Source of the DNA: Bacillota bacterium | GTDB lineage: Bacteria > Bacillota > Clostridia > Lachnospirales > Lachnospiraceae | Assembly (NCBI GenBank): GCA_023413555.1 | Contig: JAEZPG010000053.1 | Span: 1 to 35,488, forward strand | Direction: 5' to 3' | Length of the DNA: 35,488 nucleotides | Shown here: positions 23,288 through 31,819 of the stretch, piece after piece | Position numbering within the stretch: position 1 is the stretch's first letter | Layout: each line of letters starts with the position of its first letter | Notes under the pieces: generated by a model | What the model was told of the DNA's origin: nothing | What the model saw: the letters and a program-made list of their open reading frames with translations, nothing else | The model's database searches: none | Program-made: the position numbers and the translations under genes

Positions 23288-23872
23288 CTATAAAACCATA
23301 ATAACTGCACAGTAGAATAAGAAAATACCCAGAATCCAATTAATCGTCTTATAGTATTTTGCAAATTTTCGTTGAATGCCGATTCCTACGAAAGCCCATG
23401 TAAGAGAAGCAATTGAACCAACCGTAGCAATGATGATTTCAGTAATCACAAATGCGCATAGGCTATTGTAATATGGAACAATAAATCCACTTAGGGCCGT
23501 CATTCCATAAAAGTATATCTTCATATTGAGGAACTGCAGGGTAAGGCCTGTCAAAAAAGAAGGCTTTCGACTTGTATTTTCTTCTTTTGGCTTACTGCGG
23601 ATAATATGTATTCCAAGCCATATGAGATAAATTGCGCCTACATATTTCAGCACAATCAGCTCCGGACTCAAATACTTGCGCATACCGTAGACTGCAAGCG
23701 CACAAATCATTTGTACCGCATAGTAACCTATGAAAATACCAAAAAGAAGGTTCTTTCCTCGTTTCCAACCATATATGGTCATTGTATTTAATGATAAAAC
23801 ATTACCCGGCCCCGGTGTAAATGAGCTTATTAGCATATAACTTATTAGTGCGGATAAAACGTTGCTTGGCAT
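23288..23872 (-). CDS. LysE family transporter
   Basis: 194 aa with about five to six membrane helices. The opening ALISYMLISSFTPGPGNVLS includes the family hallmark TPGPGN. GWKRGKNLLFGIFIGY and the LQFLNMKIYFYGMTAL segment follow the LysE/RhtB pattern. These proteins export amino acids or related metabolites. I use the ATG at 23872 (MPSNVLS). An upstream GTG six codons earlier has no ribosome site, whereas AGAGG lies 10 nt before 23872. It is followed by nothing on this strand and preceded by a broken LysR gene that probably once regulated it. Confidence 0.88.
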   Translation of the reverse strand: MPSNVLSALISYMLISSFTPGPGNVLSLNTMTIYGWKRGKNLLFGIFIGYYAVQMICALAVYGMRKYLSPELIVLKYVGAIYLIWLGIHIIRSKPKEENTSRKPSFLTGLTLQFLNMKIYFYGMTALSGFIVPYYNSLCAFVITEIIIATVGSIASLTWAFVGIGIQRKFAKYYKTINWILGIFLFYCAVIMVL

Positions 23873-23966
23873 TAAAACACATCCTCTCACGAATTCTTCA
23901 CTAATTATACTGTAGAAGATGTGTTATATAAATTATCGCTTTTCAATCTTTATGTATAGTTTAGAA

Positions 23967-24436
23967 CTATGCCTCGTTAAACATTTTTTTCAATGCTTCT
24001 ATATATAGATTACCAAAATCACTATGGGCCATGTCTTTGTTTCGGATGATTCCAATTTCAGTTCTCTCATCCACATTCAGCGGTACGGAAATAATGTCTG
24101 TTCCGTGCAAATATGTCGGGAAAATACCGGAGGAAATCGTATAGGCATTCAGACCTATCATAAAATTAACAACAGCAGCACGGTCAGATACTACAATGTG
24201 CTTTTTTATCGGTCTGGTACTCAAGATTTCTTCCGTAAGATAGAAGGAATTACTTATTCCTTAGTCATCGTCATACCTCTTGGTGTCCTCAAAAACAGCG
24301 TTTTCCCTATATTACGTTCAATCTCTCGGATTGCATTTGAAAGACTCGGCTGGGCGATAAAGAGCGACTTCGCCGCCTCACTGATGGAGCCTTTTTCTGC
24401 AACAGCAATCACATATTTCAATTGTTGTAATGTCAC
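23967..24436 (-). pseudogene. LysR family regulator with internal deletion
   Basis: The 5' piece (24436-24254) has the complete LysR helix-turn-helix: TLQQLKYVIAVAEKGSISEA and SLFIAQPSLSNAIREIERNI, ending GMTMTKE and a stop. The GTG start has GGAGGTGA upstream. The 3' piece, in another frame (to 23967), reads SNSFYLTEEILSTRP and continues VVSDRAAVVNFMIGLNAYTI to TEIGIIRNKD and the C-terminus of the substrate-binding domain. The two pieces total about 155 codons where a LysR protein has about 290-300, so roughly half the effector domain is deleted and the frame is broken. The short 60-aa product may still bind DNA. Confidence 0.85.
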
Positions 24437-24548
24437 TCAGTATCACCTCCGTTTACTGACATCTAATCTGCATTATGAAAGTCTGTAACAATTTGATAAT
24501 TATTACCTCTACAACGTCAGCAAAATCTTCTGGCAAACCTTATTTATC

Positions 24549-24603
24549 ATAGCTACCTGTGATGACAGGCTGCGGCTTTCCTCCTTTGTGTAGCTGAGAA
24601 AGC
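24549..24603. other. Hairpin-rich segment after rlmD
   Basis: Stems CCTGT-GATG-ACAGG (24556-24569) and GCTTTC/GAAAGC (24575-24580 with 24598-24603), plus a TAGCT/AGCTA pairing, lie 14 bp after the rlmD stop. No T-tract follows. It could be a weak terminator or a structured RNA. I could not assign it to a known class. Confidence 0.3.
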
Positions 24604-24616
24604 GGTCGTGGTTGAC

Positions 24617-26020
24617 CTACACCTTCCTCTTCAAGGTTTCTTTTCTTGACATCATTACCACCGTCTCCACATGGCCTGTCCATGCAAACATGTCCACCGG
24701 TACTATCTCTTCTACTTTATACTTTCTTGCTACAAGATACTCTAAATCATCTGCTAAAGTTTCCGGATTACAGCTGATATAGATAATCTTTTCTGGTGCC
24801 AGCTTCACAACACTTGATAAAAAGGCTTCATCACTTCCAGCTCTTGGAGGATCCATAAAGACTACATCAATCTTTTTCTCCTTCTGGGCTTGCTCCACCA
24901 TAAACTCTCCAGCATCTTTATTATAAAAGATGACATTCTTAATCTCATTTTGCTTGGCATTAGTAATAGCATCCTTGATGGCATCACTATTAAGCTCCAC
25001 GCCTATTACTTCTTTGGCATGCTTACTGGCAATTAAACCTATGGTACCAATTCCACAGTATGCGTCAATTACTGTTTCTTTTCCAGTTAAACCTGCTAGT
25101 TCAATGGCTTTACTATATAGAATTTCTGTCTGAATGGGATTCACTTGATAAAAACTCTTAGGAGAGATACGGAAGGTACACCCGCATAGCTCATCCTCAA
25201 TATAGCCCTTGCCATATAGAACTGTTTGTTTCTCTCCTAACACCATACTCGTCTGCTTGTCATTGACATTTAGAATAATCGTTGTAATCTCTGGATGCTC
25301 TTTTCTAAGAGCCTTTACAAAATTGTTTTTAGATGGAAGAATCGGAGATGTCAAAACCAGTACAACCATAACTTGTCCCGATCTATGGCCAGTACGTACC
25401 ATTACATGGCGAAGAAGTCCATAGCCCGTGTCTTCATCGTAAGTAGTAATCTTAAAGGATTTCAAGAAGCCTCGAATGGTATTTATTATTGCATCCGCTT
25501 TTTGATCCTCAATTAGACAAGTTTCAATTGGTACAATCCTATGAGTTCCTTCTTCATAAACGCCTGAAATATAAGTACCGTTTCTCAATCGCCCAAAGGT
25601 AGCATGAACCTTATTGCGATAATAGTACGGATATACCATTCCAATAATTGGACTTACCTTTCCGAAATGTCCCACCAGCTTACTAACATTTTCCTGTTTT
25701 CTCTTAAGTTGCTGTTCGTAGGAGATGTGTCTAAGGCTACATCCTCCACAACGGTGATAGACAGGACAATCTACCTTACTTCTCCTTTTTGCACCACCTT
25801 CTGTTCCCTGAGAATTACCTTGGCGTCTCGCCGGCTTATATCCACTTACTGGGTCCTTTTTCTCTGATTTCTTTTTCCTTTCAGTTCTCTCATTTTCATA
25901 TTTCTTCACATTTTTCTTCTCTTTTTGCTCTGGTGTCATTCTCTTTTCGATCTTTTCCAGCTTTTTAACAAATTCATCCTCCAAGGATTTTTTGGATACA
26001 TGTTTACTCATTTTACTCAT
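24617..26020 (-). CDS. rlmD: 23S rRNA (uracil-C5)-methyltransferase, RlmD/RumA type
   Basis: 467 aa, TrmA/RumA family. It methylates C5 of a uridine in 23S rRNA using SAM. The iron-sulfur cysteines are in DCPVYHRCGGCSLRHI, with a further Cys in PIETCLIEDQ. The SAM fold begins at VIDAYCGIGTIGLIA, DPPRAG follows, and the catalytic Cys is in YISCNPETLADDL. The first 85 residues are a Lys/Glu-rich charged extension in place of the TRAM domain. AGGAAAG precedes the ATG. Low-GC Gram-positives often have several paralogues with position-specific roles (RlmCD), so the exact uridine is uncertain. Confidence 0.88.
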   Translation of the reverse strand: MSKMSKHVSKKSLEDEFVKKLEKIEKRMTPEQKEKKNVKKYENERTERKKKSEKKDPVSGYKPARRQGNSQGTEGGAKRRSKVDCPVYHRCGGCSLRHISYEQQLKRKQENVSKLVGHFGKVSPIIGMVYPYYYRNKVHATFGRLRNGTYISGVYEEGTHRIVPIETCLIEDQKADAIINTIRGFLKSFKITTYDEDTGYGLLRHVMVRTGHRSGQVMVVLVLTSPILPSKNNFVKALRKEHPEITTIILNVNDKQTSMVLGEKQTVLYGKGYIEDELCGCTFRISPKSFYQVNPIQTEILYSKAIELAGLTGKETVIDAYCGIGTIGLIASKHAKEVIGVELNSDAIKDAITNAKQNEIKNVIFYNKDAGEFMVEQAQKEKKIDVVFMDPPRAGSDEAFLSSVVKLAPEKIIYISCNPETLADDLEYLVARKYKVEEIVPVDMFAWTGHVETVVMMSRKETLKRKV

Positions 26021-26070
26021 TTTTCTTTCCTATCTATAATTTTCTATTGTGTTACCATATATTATTATAT

Positions 26071-27012
26071 TTACACACCTTCATAATCAAACTTAGGAAT
26101 AAAACTCTCACTGGCTGTTCCTCCCTCCTGGATATAACCATTTTCCACTCCTAAGTCAATGGCATACTCCACCAACTCTTGATATTCTAGATTGGTAAGT
26201 CTACGATTAATCTCAGGATACTTCTCGACAAAAGGAAGGGGCGTATACTGATTCATTATGCTAATATAAATATTGTCTTTATAGGTCTCATAGAGATAGC
26301 GAATAACTTTTTTTGAATCCTTTGCATATCCAGGTAATGCCAAATGCCTAACTATGACACCCTTTATCATATGTCCCTTCTGATTAAATTGAGGCGAACC
26401 AACCTGTCTCACCATTTCTTGAAGAGCAGCCTTAGCAGTGGTAAAATAATTCTTTGCATTGGAGTAACGCACAGCAATGGCCTCCTCACAGTATTTCATA
26501 TCCGGCAGGTATACATCTACAAAGCCATCCAATTGTCGAAGGGTCTCTACCTTCTCATATCCACTGCTATTATATACAATGGGAAGTTTTAGCCCATGCT
26601 CTTTGCCTAGCATTATAGCCTCACGAATCTGGAATACATAATGGCTTGGGGTAACCAGATTAATATTGTTAGCACCCTTTTTCTGAAGTTCTAGAAAGAT
26701 GTCAGCAAGTCTTTCTACCGTAACAACTTTTCCCACTTCATCTGTAGCAATGTTACGGTTCTGACAAAATACACAGCCCATGGAACATCCAGAGAAAAAT
26801 ACGGCTCCAGATCCCTCATCCCCAGAAAGACAAGGTTCCTCCCACATATGAAGAGCAGCTCTTGCTACCTTAATTTGACTGTCCTCTCTGCAATAACCCT
26901 TTTGCCCAATATGACGATTCACCTTACAATCCCTTGGACAGATACTGCAAAGCTCCATATATTTTATTGTTTCCTGATGTAGTTTCTCATATGATACTTT
27001 CTTTACATCCAT
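26071..27012 (-). CDS. PflX-like radical SAM protein (COG1313 type)
   Basis: 313 aa. The radical SAM motif is GCSMGCVFCQNRN (CxxxCxxC). Upstream is another cysteine group, CSICPRDCKVNRHIGQKGYC, typical of the PflX/AmrS-like proteins related to pyruvate formate-lyase activases. Later motifs are NLVTPSHYV and VDVYLPDMKYC. Members are mostly uncharacterised. I use the ATG at 27012 (MDVKKVSY), with AAGGAG 11 nt upstream. An earlier in-frame start 21 codons up lacks a site. It lies 50 bp before rlmD and 138 bp after the sensor kinase gene. No glycyl radical enzyme is nearby. Confidence 0.88.
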   Translation of the reverse strand: MDVKKVSYEKLHQETIKYMELCSICPRDCKVNRHIGQKGYCREDSQIKVARAALHMWEEPCLSGDEGSGAVFFSGCSMGCVFCQNRNIATDEVGKVVTVERLADIFLELQKKGANNINLVTPSHYVFQIREAIMLGKEHGLKLPIVYNSSGYEKVETLRQLDGFVDVYLPDMKYCEEAIAVRYSNAKNYFTTAKAALQEMVRQVGSPQFNQKGHMIKGVIVRHLALPGYAKDSKKVIRYLYETYKDNIYISIMNQYTPLPFVEKYPEINRRLTNLEYQELVEYAIDLGVENGYIQEGGTASESFIPKFDYEGV

Positions 27013-27150
27013 GGTGAATAGAACTCCTTTTAATAATTGTTTGACTATGATACCACAAATGAATCCATATACCATTCCTATTGACCCAAAAGCTGTGAGA
27101 ACCCAATGGTACCCACAGCCTACTAATGCATGTAGTCATGCAACCTCGTT

Positions 27151-28248
27151 TTATTCAATCCATTTTGGAATCTCTATTGTAAAGCAAGTTCTTATCTCAT
27201 CACTTTCCACAGCGATAGTTCCTTTATGTGCCTTTACAATTTCTTTTGCAATGGCTAGTCCAAGACCTGCACCCCCTGTATTTGAAGAACGGGCAGAATC
27301 CAGTCGATAGAATTTGTCAAAGATAATATTAAGTTTTTCCCTAGGAATTGTTTCGCCTTCATTTGAAATCTTAAGTATAATGATATTAGCTTCCTGCTTG
27401 CCTTCAATGGTAATGGCTGAATTAACATTACTGTATGCAATAGCATTCTTAATAATATTATTTACAACTCTTGCAAGTTTGTCCGGATCTGCATAGATGT
27501 TTAGATCGGGCTGTATCTGAAGAACAATACTTCTACCGTTACTATTAAGAATAGGATAGAATTCATCTGCCATTTGTTCCAACATAAAATTCAATGAAAT
27601 ATTTTCTTTGTTCAATTTCATAGCTGAGGCATTAAATCTTGTTATATCAAAGAATTCATTGATCAGCTGTTCTACCCTGTTGGCCTTATTAAGAGCTATC
27701 TTTGTATATTTTTCTCTTTGACTTTGAGACATATCAATATTATCATCCAAAAGATTTAAATATCCTATAACCGAGGAAAGTGGTGTCTTTATATCATGAG
27801 CCAGATAGGCTATTAACTCCTTTTCCCTTTGTTCTTCTTGTTTAGCTATATGTTCATTACGAATATTCTGAAGTTTCAAATCGTTAAAACTTCTTTCAAT
27901 CTCAATAAAATCATCATCAAGAGAGAGCACGGTACCATCCTTCTCAAACATAATGTTTAACTCGTTAATCACCTGTCCAAGCTTTCTAACTGCTTGAATC
28001 TCAACAAAAATCCAGCTGACAAATAAAATGATACAAACTCCCAATACAATAATCGTAGTCTTATTCCGAAGAACATTTACTGCAGTATCATAACCAAATA
28101 AATCAGAAATAAAATCAATAACCACTCCACTAAATATCTTGTTTTGTATATACAATAATGCAATCATAAGAATGAGTAGAGAAAAGGCTATGATAGAATG
28201 ATGACGAAAAAGTCTTCTCTGATATTTCTTAATAAAATTCTTATTCAA
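27151..28248 (-). CDS. Sensor histidine kinase, VanS-like
   Basis: 365 aa. Two membrane helices (about 18-34 and 64-85) flank a short external loop. A cytoplasmic linker, the HisKA H-box LAHDIKTPLSSVIGYLNLL, then N-box NIIKNAIAYSNVN, G-box GGAGLGLAIAKEI and a C-terminal ATPase lobe follow. The start is TTG (28246-28248), overlapping the response-regulator gene by 8 bp. The next Met is after the first helix has begun, so TTG is most consistent. It forms a pair with the OmpR-type regulator upstream. The VanS resemblance is in domain pattern, but no vanHAX-type genes are in this window. Confidence 0.9.
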   Translation of the reverse strand: MNKNFIKKYQRRLFRHHSIIAFSLLILMIALLYIQNKIFSGVVIDFISDLFGYDTAVNVLRNKTTIIVLGVCIILFVSWIFVEIQAVRKLGQVINELNIMFEKDGTVLSLDDDFIEIERSFNDLKLQNIRNEHIAKQEEQREKELIAYLAHDIKTPLSSVIGYLNLLDDNIDMSQSQREKYTKIALNKANRVEQLINEFFDITRFNASAMKLNKENISLNFMLEQMADEFYPILNSNGRSIVLQIQPDLNIYADPDKLARVVNNIIKNAIAYSNVNSAITIEGKQEANIIILKISNEGETIPREKLNIIFDKFYRLDSARSSNTGGAGLGLAIAKEIVKAHKGTIAVESDEIRTCFTIEIPKWIE

Positions 28249-28939
28249 CCTTATATCCCACTCCCCATACTGTTTTAATATATTTAGGGTTATCAGCTGT
28301 TTCCTTCATCTTTTCCCTAATATGCCTAATATGCACCATAATGGTATTATTAGAGTTGGAGTAGTACTTATCCCCCCATATTTCCTCAAACAAGTTATCT
28401 GCTGAGAATACCACTCCACGGTTACTACATAAAATCCAAAGCAAGTTAAATTCTGTAGGTGTAAGGTTGATTTGTTCTTCATCCAAAATGCATTCGTGAG
28501 TATGTTTATTTAGTACCAAACCAGAAAAAGCAATCACGCCCTCCTCAGTTTCTTCTGTAGTTACGCTGTTATATTTGGTAACTCTTCGAAGTTGTGCTTT
28601 TACTCTTGCCACTAATTCCAATGGCCGAAATGGTTTTGTAACATAATCGTCCGCACCTAAAGTGAGACCAGTAATCTTGTCAATTTCTGCCACTTTTGCA
28701 GTTAACATAATAATAGGAAAATTGTAGTTTTCTCGTATTTTTTTACAAATTGTAAAGCCATCCACATCTGGAAGCATAACATCTAGGATTGCTAACTGAT
28801 ATTTATTATAATCCATAGACTCTAACGCATCTTTACCCAAATAAAATTTATTGACCGCATACCCTTCATTGGTTAAATATAATTCAATTAAATCTGCAAT
28901 TTCCTTTTCATCATCTACAACAAGAATCTTTGTTTCCAT
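28241..28939 (-). CDS. Response regulator, OmpR/PhoB class (VanR-like)
   Basis: 232 aa. The receiver domain has the acidic pair VVDDEKEI (Asp9, Asp10), phosphoacceptor Asp53 in LAILDVMLPDVDG, Thr in IIMLTAKV and Lys in DDYVTKPFRP. The winged-helix DNA-binding domain (about 135-232) contains LTPTEFNLLWILCSNRG and the wing VWGVGYKVE. GGGGG precedes the ATG by 6 nt. It starts only 17 bp after the NarL-class regulator gene, so the two systems are probably on one mRNA. Confidence 0.93.
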   Translation of the reverse strand: METKILVVDDEKEIADLIELYLTNEGYAVNKFYLGKDALESMDYNKYQLAILDVMLPDVDGFTICKKIRENYNFPIIMLTAKVAEIDKITGLTLGADDYVTKPFRPLELVARVKAQLRRVTKYNSVTTEETEEGVIAFSGLVLNKHTHECILDEEQINLTPTEFNLLWILCSNRGVVFSADNLFEEIWGDKYYSNSNNTIMVHIRHIREKMKETADNPKYIKTVWGVGYKVE

Positions 28940-28956
28940 TGTAATCCCCCTGTGTA

Positions 28957-29577
28957 TTATTTATTTTTATAATAAAAGATTGCTAATTGTGTTCGATCCC
29001 TTAGCTCAAGTTTTTCTAAAATATTACTTAAATAATTACGAACTGTACCTTCACTAAAAAATAATATTTCACTAATTTCTTTATTATTAAGACCTTTTGC
29101 TACTAATTCTATTATTTCCAATTCTTTTTCATTAATATTAGCTTGCCCATAATTAAAATGTTGTTTTTTTTCTATTAGTGATGGTAGTTTCTCTACAATT
29201 TCACCACCAAATACACTCTGGCCAATATATACCGCTTTAATAGCTGGAATAATACTCTCGTAATTCTGTTTTAGAATATACCCCTTTACACCAATTCTCA
29301 AAGCCTTTACAATATACTCCGAATCGGAAAATGTGGTTAGAAAAAGAATCTTTGCATCTGGGTATTTCTCTAGAATCATTTCTGCTGCCGTAAGGCCTGT
29401 CATCCCCTGCATACGTATATCCATAAGCAAAACATCTGGTTTATATCTGGAATATAACTCTACACCCTCTGCTCCATCATTTCCGATACCCAATACTTCA
29501 ACTTCCTTACTAGCTTCTAAAATAGTTTTTAACGATAATGAAACTAATCGATCATCATCTACGATTACTATCTTCAT
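28957..29577 (-). CDS. Response regulator, NarL/LuxR class
   Basis: 206 aa. Receiver domain with IVDDDRLV, phosphoacceptor Asp53 in VLLMDIRMQGMTG and Lys in KGYILKQNY. The LuxR-type helix-turn-helix (about 145-205) has KELEIIELVAKGLNNKEISE and LFFSEGTVRNYLSNILEKL. AGGAG precedes the ATG. It follows the HisKA_3 kinase gene by 18 bp and should be its partner. The likely target is the divergent ABC exporter at 30868-34109, as is usual for this gene arrangement. Confidence 0.95.
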   Translation of the reverse strand: MKIVIVDDDRLVSLSLKTILEASKEVEVLGIGNDGAEGVELYSRYKPDVLLMDIRMQGMTGLTAAEMILEKYPDAKILFLTTFSDSEYIVKALRIGVKGYILKQNYESIIPAIKAVYIGQSVFGGEIVEKLPSLIEKKQHFNYGQANINEKELEIIELVAKGLNNKEISEILFFSEGTVRNYLSNILEKLELRDRTQLAIFYYKNK

Positions 29578-29595
29578 ATTCTTCTCCTAATCTAT

Positions 29596-30666
29596 CTACT
29601 TCTTTGGAATAGATACATAAATCTGAAATCCCTCACCTTGATAAGTTCTAAAAACTCCTCCAAGACTAAGTGTCCGCTCTTTCATATTTTCCAGTCCCAT
29701 GCCTGGTGAACCTATCACGTTCATTTCCTTTTCTTTTGTACCATTATCTTTTATATTTAATTGGTAATGACTGTCTATCTCCATCATAAAAATAATAATT
29801 TTCGTAGCATCACTATGTTTTACAACATTAGATAAAGCTTCCTTGACTATTGCAATAAAACAGTATTTGACACCAGGATGAATCATTTTTGACATAGAGT
29901 ATTCAAACACTATATCATATTGCGTCATTACTGAGATTAACTCTTTTATAGTACTTTCCAAATCGATAGCCTCATCATGAAGGTCATGAACACTACTTCG
30001 TATATTATTCATTGCTTCAGAGAGGGTCTTTTGGAGATCCTCAAAATATCCCTTTAACTCATTATTCTTATTTAATGTAGACAATGCTCCTACTTGTAAG
30101 ATGGATCTTGACAACATATGGCCTACATTATCATGTATCTCTCTAGCTATTCTGTTTCTTTCCATTAATTTTGCGTAATTAATCTCATATTCCATGGATT
30201 CTGACAAGGCTTGATTTTGAGCTTTTAACTGATTTGCTCTTTCTGTGCTATCATCCCGTAATCGTTTAAACTCTTGTTCTAAAAAAAGAAGCTTCTTCGT
30301 TCTACTTGAAAGAAGAATACTAATAAGTACAGTTCCTACAAGAAATACACTGTATATTAAACTGTAGCTTAGACTAAAGCGATATAATCCAACTAGTCCT
30401 AATACACACATATAGGAACATTGCTGATAATAAAAATCATAGAACAGTGATGGAATGAATATAGAGTATATGGGGTCAACCGCACAGATACATAAGTAAA
30501 TTGTCCCTAATACAATAGTCTTTATCTTATCATCAAACACATATATCATGCTATTTACAAATATTGCAACTATAATGGCAACAATATAGGAATCACTGAA
30601 ATTATTTGATACCCCAAGTATAGATAAAAGAAAAAAAAGCAAGCATTTATCAGTTACCACCTTCAT
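29596..30666 (-). CDS. Sensor histidine kinase, HisKA_3 (NarL-type partner)
   Basis: 356 aa. About five to six membrane helices fill residues 1-125 with almost no external domain, so it may sense membrane state or the transporter itself (DesK/LiaS-like). The HisKA_3 motif is ERNRIAREIHDNVGHMLSRS, and the ATP-binding region has VKEALSNVVKHSDA and SPGMGLENMKERT. I use the ATG at 30666 (MKVVTDK), with GGGGGG 6 nt upstream. Divergent from the ABC exporter across a 200-bp promoter region. Confidence 0.9.
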   Translation of the reverse strand: MKVVTDKCLLFFLLSILGVSNNFSDSYIVAIIVAIFVNSMIYVFDDKIKTIVLGTIYLCICAVDPIYSIFIPSLFYDFYYQQCSYMCVLGLVGLYRFSLSYSLIYSVFLVGTVLISILLSSRTKKLLFLEQEFKRLRDDSTERANQLKAQNQALSESMEYEINYAKLMERNRIAREIHDNVGHMLSRSILQVGALSTLNKNNELKGYFEDLQKTLSEAMNNIRSSVHDLHDEAIDLESTIKELISVMTQYDIVFEYSMSKMIHPGVKYCFIAIVKEALSNVVKHSDATKIIIFMMEIDSHYQLNIKDNGTKEKEMNVIGSPGMGLENMKERTLSLGGVFRTYQGEGFQIYVSIPKK

Positions 30667-30705
30667 ACGTAACCCCCCGAACAAATACAAAAACAAAGTA
30701 TATAT

Positions 30706-30711
30706 ATTATA
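30706..30711 (-). promoter_or_regulatory. -10 element before the kinase/regulator operon
   Basis: TATAAT (30711-30706) on the minus strand, about 40 bp before the kinase ATG. No good -35 is 17 bp away, so activation or a weak promoter is possible. Confidence 0.4.
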
Positions 30712-30763
30712 ACAGATTTATTGTCATTATTCTATTTATTAATTCACCCATCTAGAATCCGTT

Positions 30764-30777
30764 ATGACATTTGTCAT
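30764..30777. promoter_or_regulatory. Candidate operator for the NarL-class regulator
   Basis: The dyad ATGACA-TT-TGTCAT lies between the divergent kinase operon and ABC exporter, about 23 bp before the exporter -35. A half-site-like TTGTCAT occurs at 30721. The position suits activation of the exporter by the phosphorylated regulator. Confidence 0.5.
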
Positions 30778-30799
30778 TGGTAACATTGATTCTTATCAC

Positions 30800-30828
30800 T
30801 TACAATTTAAACATAGTTTTTATAAAAT
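30800..30828 (+). promoter_or_regulatory. Promoter of the ABC exporter
   Basis: TTACAA (30800-30805), 17-bp spacer, TAAAAT (30823-30828), about 40 bp before the ATPase ATG. The -35 is poor, as expected for an activator-dependent promoter. Confidence 0.45.
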
Positions 30829-30867
30829 GATACCTGAAAATGAGATTTAATTAGTTAGGAGGATACT

Positions 30868-31809
30868 ATGAGTAATTCAGTAGTAAAAATTGAGAATCTT
30901 GTAAAACGATATAAAGATTTAGTGGCATTGGATCATTTCAACTTAGATATTAAAGAGGGAGAGATATTTGGTCTCTTAGGTCCTAACGGTTCCGGCAAAA
31001 CCACAACAATCAACTGCATTCTTGCACTACTTAGTTATGATAAAGGTGAGATTCAGGTATTTGGACAGTCTATGGAACCAAACAGCTATGAATTAAAGAG
31101 AGACATCGGAGTTGTATTCCAAAATGTTGCGGTATTTGATGAATTAACTGTTTATGATAACATTGATTATTTCTGTGGACTATATGTGACGGATAAGGAA
31201 ACCAGAAAAGAATTGGTGAATGAAGCTATTGAATTTGTTGGTCTTTCTGATTTTAAGAAGTTTTATCCAAAAAAATTGTCTGGTGGTCTATTACGAAGAT
31301 TAAATATTGCCTGTGGTATCGCCCATAAACCAAAACTAATTATTATGGATGAGCCTACCGTAGCAGTTGATCCACAAAGTCGAAACAATATATTGGAAGG
31401 TATTGTAAAGTTAAACAAACAAGGAGCAACTATTATCTACACCTCACACTACATGGAAGAGGTAGAGCAGATATGTACCAGAATTGCCATTATGGATAAA
31501 GGTAAGAACCTTGCAATTGGTACAACTGAGGAGTTAAAACTTATGATTAAGACCGGAGAAACCATTATGGTTGAGGTATTAGGGTTGACACCTGAAAATC
31601 TACGGGAACTTGGAGAGATTAAACATGTATTCTCTGTAAACTATGAAAACAACCAGTTAAAGATAAAATGTTCAGGTGGAAAGCATAACCTAATTCGTAT
31701 CCTAAATTACCTGCAGGAAAATACCATTTCCTTTGGGCGAGTATTCTCCGAGCTTCCAACCTTAAATGATGTGTTCCTCGAAATTACTGGCAAAGAGCTT
31801 AGGGATTAG
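30868..31809 (+). CDS. ABC-2 type exporter ATP-binding protein
   Basis: 313 aa. Walker A GPNGSGKT, Q-loop GVVFQNVAVF, signature LSGGLLRRL, Walker B LIIMDEPT and H-loop IIYTSHYMEEV are all present, followed by a C-terminal extension (about 225-313) as in drug and lantibiotic exporters of the ABC-2 class. AGGAGG precedes the ATG. It leads a three-gene operon with two permeases and is divergent from a HisKA_3/NarL system, an arrangement known for antibiotic or bacteriocin sensing and efflux. Confidence 0.95.
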   Translation: MSNSVVKIENLVKRYKDLVALDHFNLDIKEGEIFGLLGPNGSGKTTTINCILALLSYDKGEIQVFGQSMEPNSYELKRDIGVVFQNVAVFDELTVYDNIDYFCGLYVTDKETRKELVNEAIEFVGLSDFKKFYPKKLSGGLLRRLNIACGIAHKPKLIIMDEPTVAVDPQSRNNILEGIVKLNKQGATIIYTSHYMEEVEQICTRIAIMDKGKNLAIGTTEELKLMIKTGETIMVEVLGLTPENLRELGEIKHVFSVNYENNQLKIKCSGGKHNLIRILNYLQENTISFGRVFSELPTLNDVFLEITGKELRD

Positions 31810-31819
31810 GAGGTGCCAT

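Noticed and set aside
24540..24610. Possible cyclic-di-GMP-I riboswitch
   Set aside because: The minus strand has AAAGCC, a small hairpin and GGTAGC in that order, which recalls the 3' half of the motif, but the P2 helix and conserved GCAAACC-type strand are not in the right place, and no promoter-gene arrangement fits.
27127..27142. TGCATG-TAGT-CATGCA hairpin after the VanS-like gene
   Set aside because: A 6-bp stem with no T-tract is too weak to call a terminator.
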